From: Isoetes taiwanensis
Taxonomy: Eukaryota > Streptophyta > Lycopodiopsida > Isoetales > Isoetaceae
Length of the DNA: 64,000 bases
Reading direction: 5' to 3'
Assembly: GCA_021234155.1 (NCBI GenBank)
Contig: JAJEKV010000101.1
Span: 3,391,748-3,455,747, forward strand
A program made the position numbers and the translations under genes. Shown here piece after piece: positions 63,513-64,000 of the stretch. The notes beneath the pieces are model-generated. The model made no database searches and had not been told where the DNA came from. It saw nothing but the letters and a program-made list of their open reading frames with translations. Numbering within the stretch: position 1 is the stretch's first letter; each line of letters starts with the position of its first letter.

Positions 63513-64000
63513 ATACAGTGGCCTTTAAAATTGATTTCAACAAGTCAATTTAAGTGCTTCTTGTTGGTGTTAATGATGGCAAACATAGTCTGATAGATAC
63601 TCTATATGAATCTATTTATCACTATTGTTAACATCTCCACTCATCTTTATATTATAATGTTAACTCATGTGTCATGGATCACGCCCTAAAACTTTGGACG
63701 GCCCAGATTTACTTGAATTTTTTTTTTTGATGCCTTAGATTTACTTGAAAAAGTTGATTGGTACTTTTCTTTCTTAAGTTTTCCACGTTTTAAGGTCTCT
63801 GCCGCCATTGGCGAGGATATGGTGGTAGCAATGGAGCAATTGTGGAAATAGGATGCGGAAGGAAGCCGTTTTTTCGTGAGTTACTTTAGAAAGCATCTTC
63901 ACAAAGCATTTGCAGTGCGTGGCTTGGTGGTTGGATTTGCTACATCTAATTTAGACAACAAAAATAACCCAAATAATCTGTCATTTCTGTGTTGATTCTC

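Larger units (their letters stand above)
61718..64000 (+). repeat. C and B modules of unit 9, to the right edge
   Basis: Module C (61,718-62,090) includes the unoccupied counterpart of the retrotransposon target. It breaks off after 'ctttctaggtag' and passes, through about 50 bp of unmatched sequence, into a short B segment. The 'ttcaaaattg'/'aaggtggaag' join follows at about 62,413, and then a full B segment holding a MITE-like insertion. The window ends inside module B. No gene is recognised. Confidence 0.65.

Overview
This window looks like nuclear DNA of a land plant. It is AT-rich and repeat-dense, with several copies of an endoplasmic-reticulum Hsp70 (BiP) gene and one Ty3/gypsy-type LTR retrotransposon. 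The BiP protein differs from the usual flowering-plant form: it ends in HSEL after an acidic tail, and the gene has no introns. A non-angiosperm plant is possible, but that is a weak inference. Many reading frames are broken, largely in a way that looks like read error and not decay.

Layout. Most of the window is one complex tandem array built from four modules, all on the + strand: A, the BiP coding region; B, the BiP 3' flank plus an unrecognised block of about 1.7 kb; C, a block of about 0.6 kb that runs back into the BiP 3' end; and D, a block of 3 kb or more leading to the BiP promoter. The order is B-D-A or B-C, repeated. Positions 1-9,840 hold very degenerate units, including BiP copy 0 (6,991-8,940). 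Positions 9,841-17,154 hold no gene I recognise. Positions 17,155-48,679 hold the well-preserved array with BiP copies 1 (22,082), 2 (28,817) and 3 (44,140). A complete-looking Ty3/gypsy element (48,685-60,070) with 2.3-kb LTRs and a 5-bp target duplication has inserted into a C module. Array sequence resumes at 60,076 and runs to the end, broken by a foreign block at 60,811-61,717 and a MITE-like insertion at 62,933-63,512.

The most informative signal is a systematic pattern of differences. When near-identical copies are aligned by eye (three BiP genes, two LTRs, two pol segments, array modules), the differences concentrate at CAG/CTG. The same change recurs: GCTG reads as CTTTG or GCCG, and CAG reads as CGAG, CGTG or CAAAG. 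CAG/CTG is the plant CHG methylation context, so the frameshifts may be base-calling errors at methylated cytosines. The sequence would then carry a crude methylation map, with clean BiP 5' flanks and corrupted gene bodies, LTRs and B modules.

The retroelement also carries an in-frame tandem duplication of about 2.1 kb (end of RT to chromodomain). It encodes gag, protease, RT, RNase H, integrase and a chromodomain-like tail. Apart from BiP and this element I recognise no gene.
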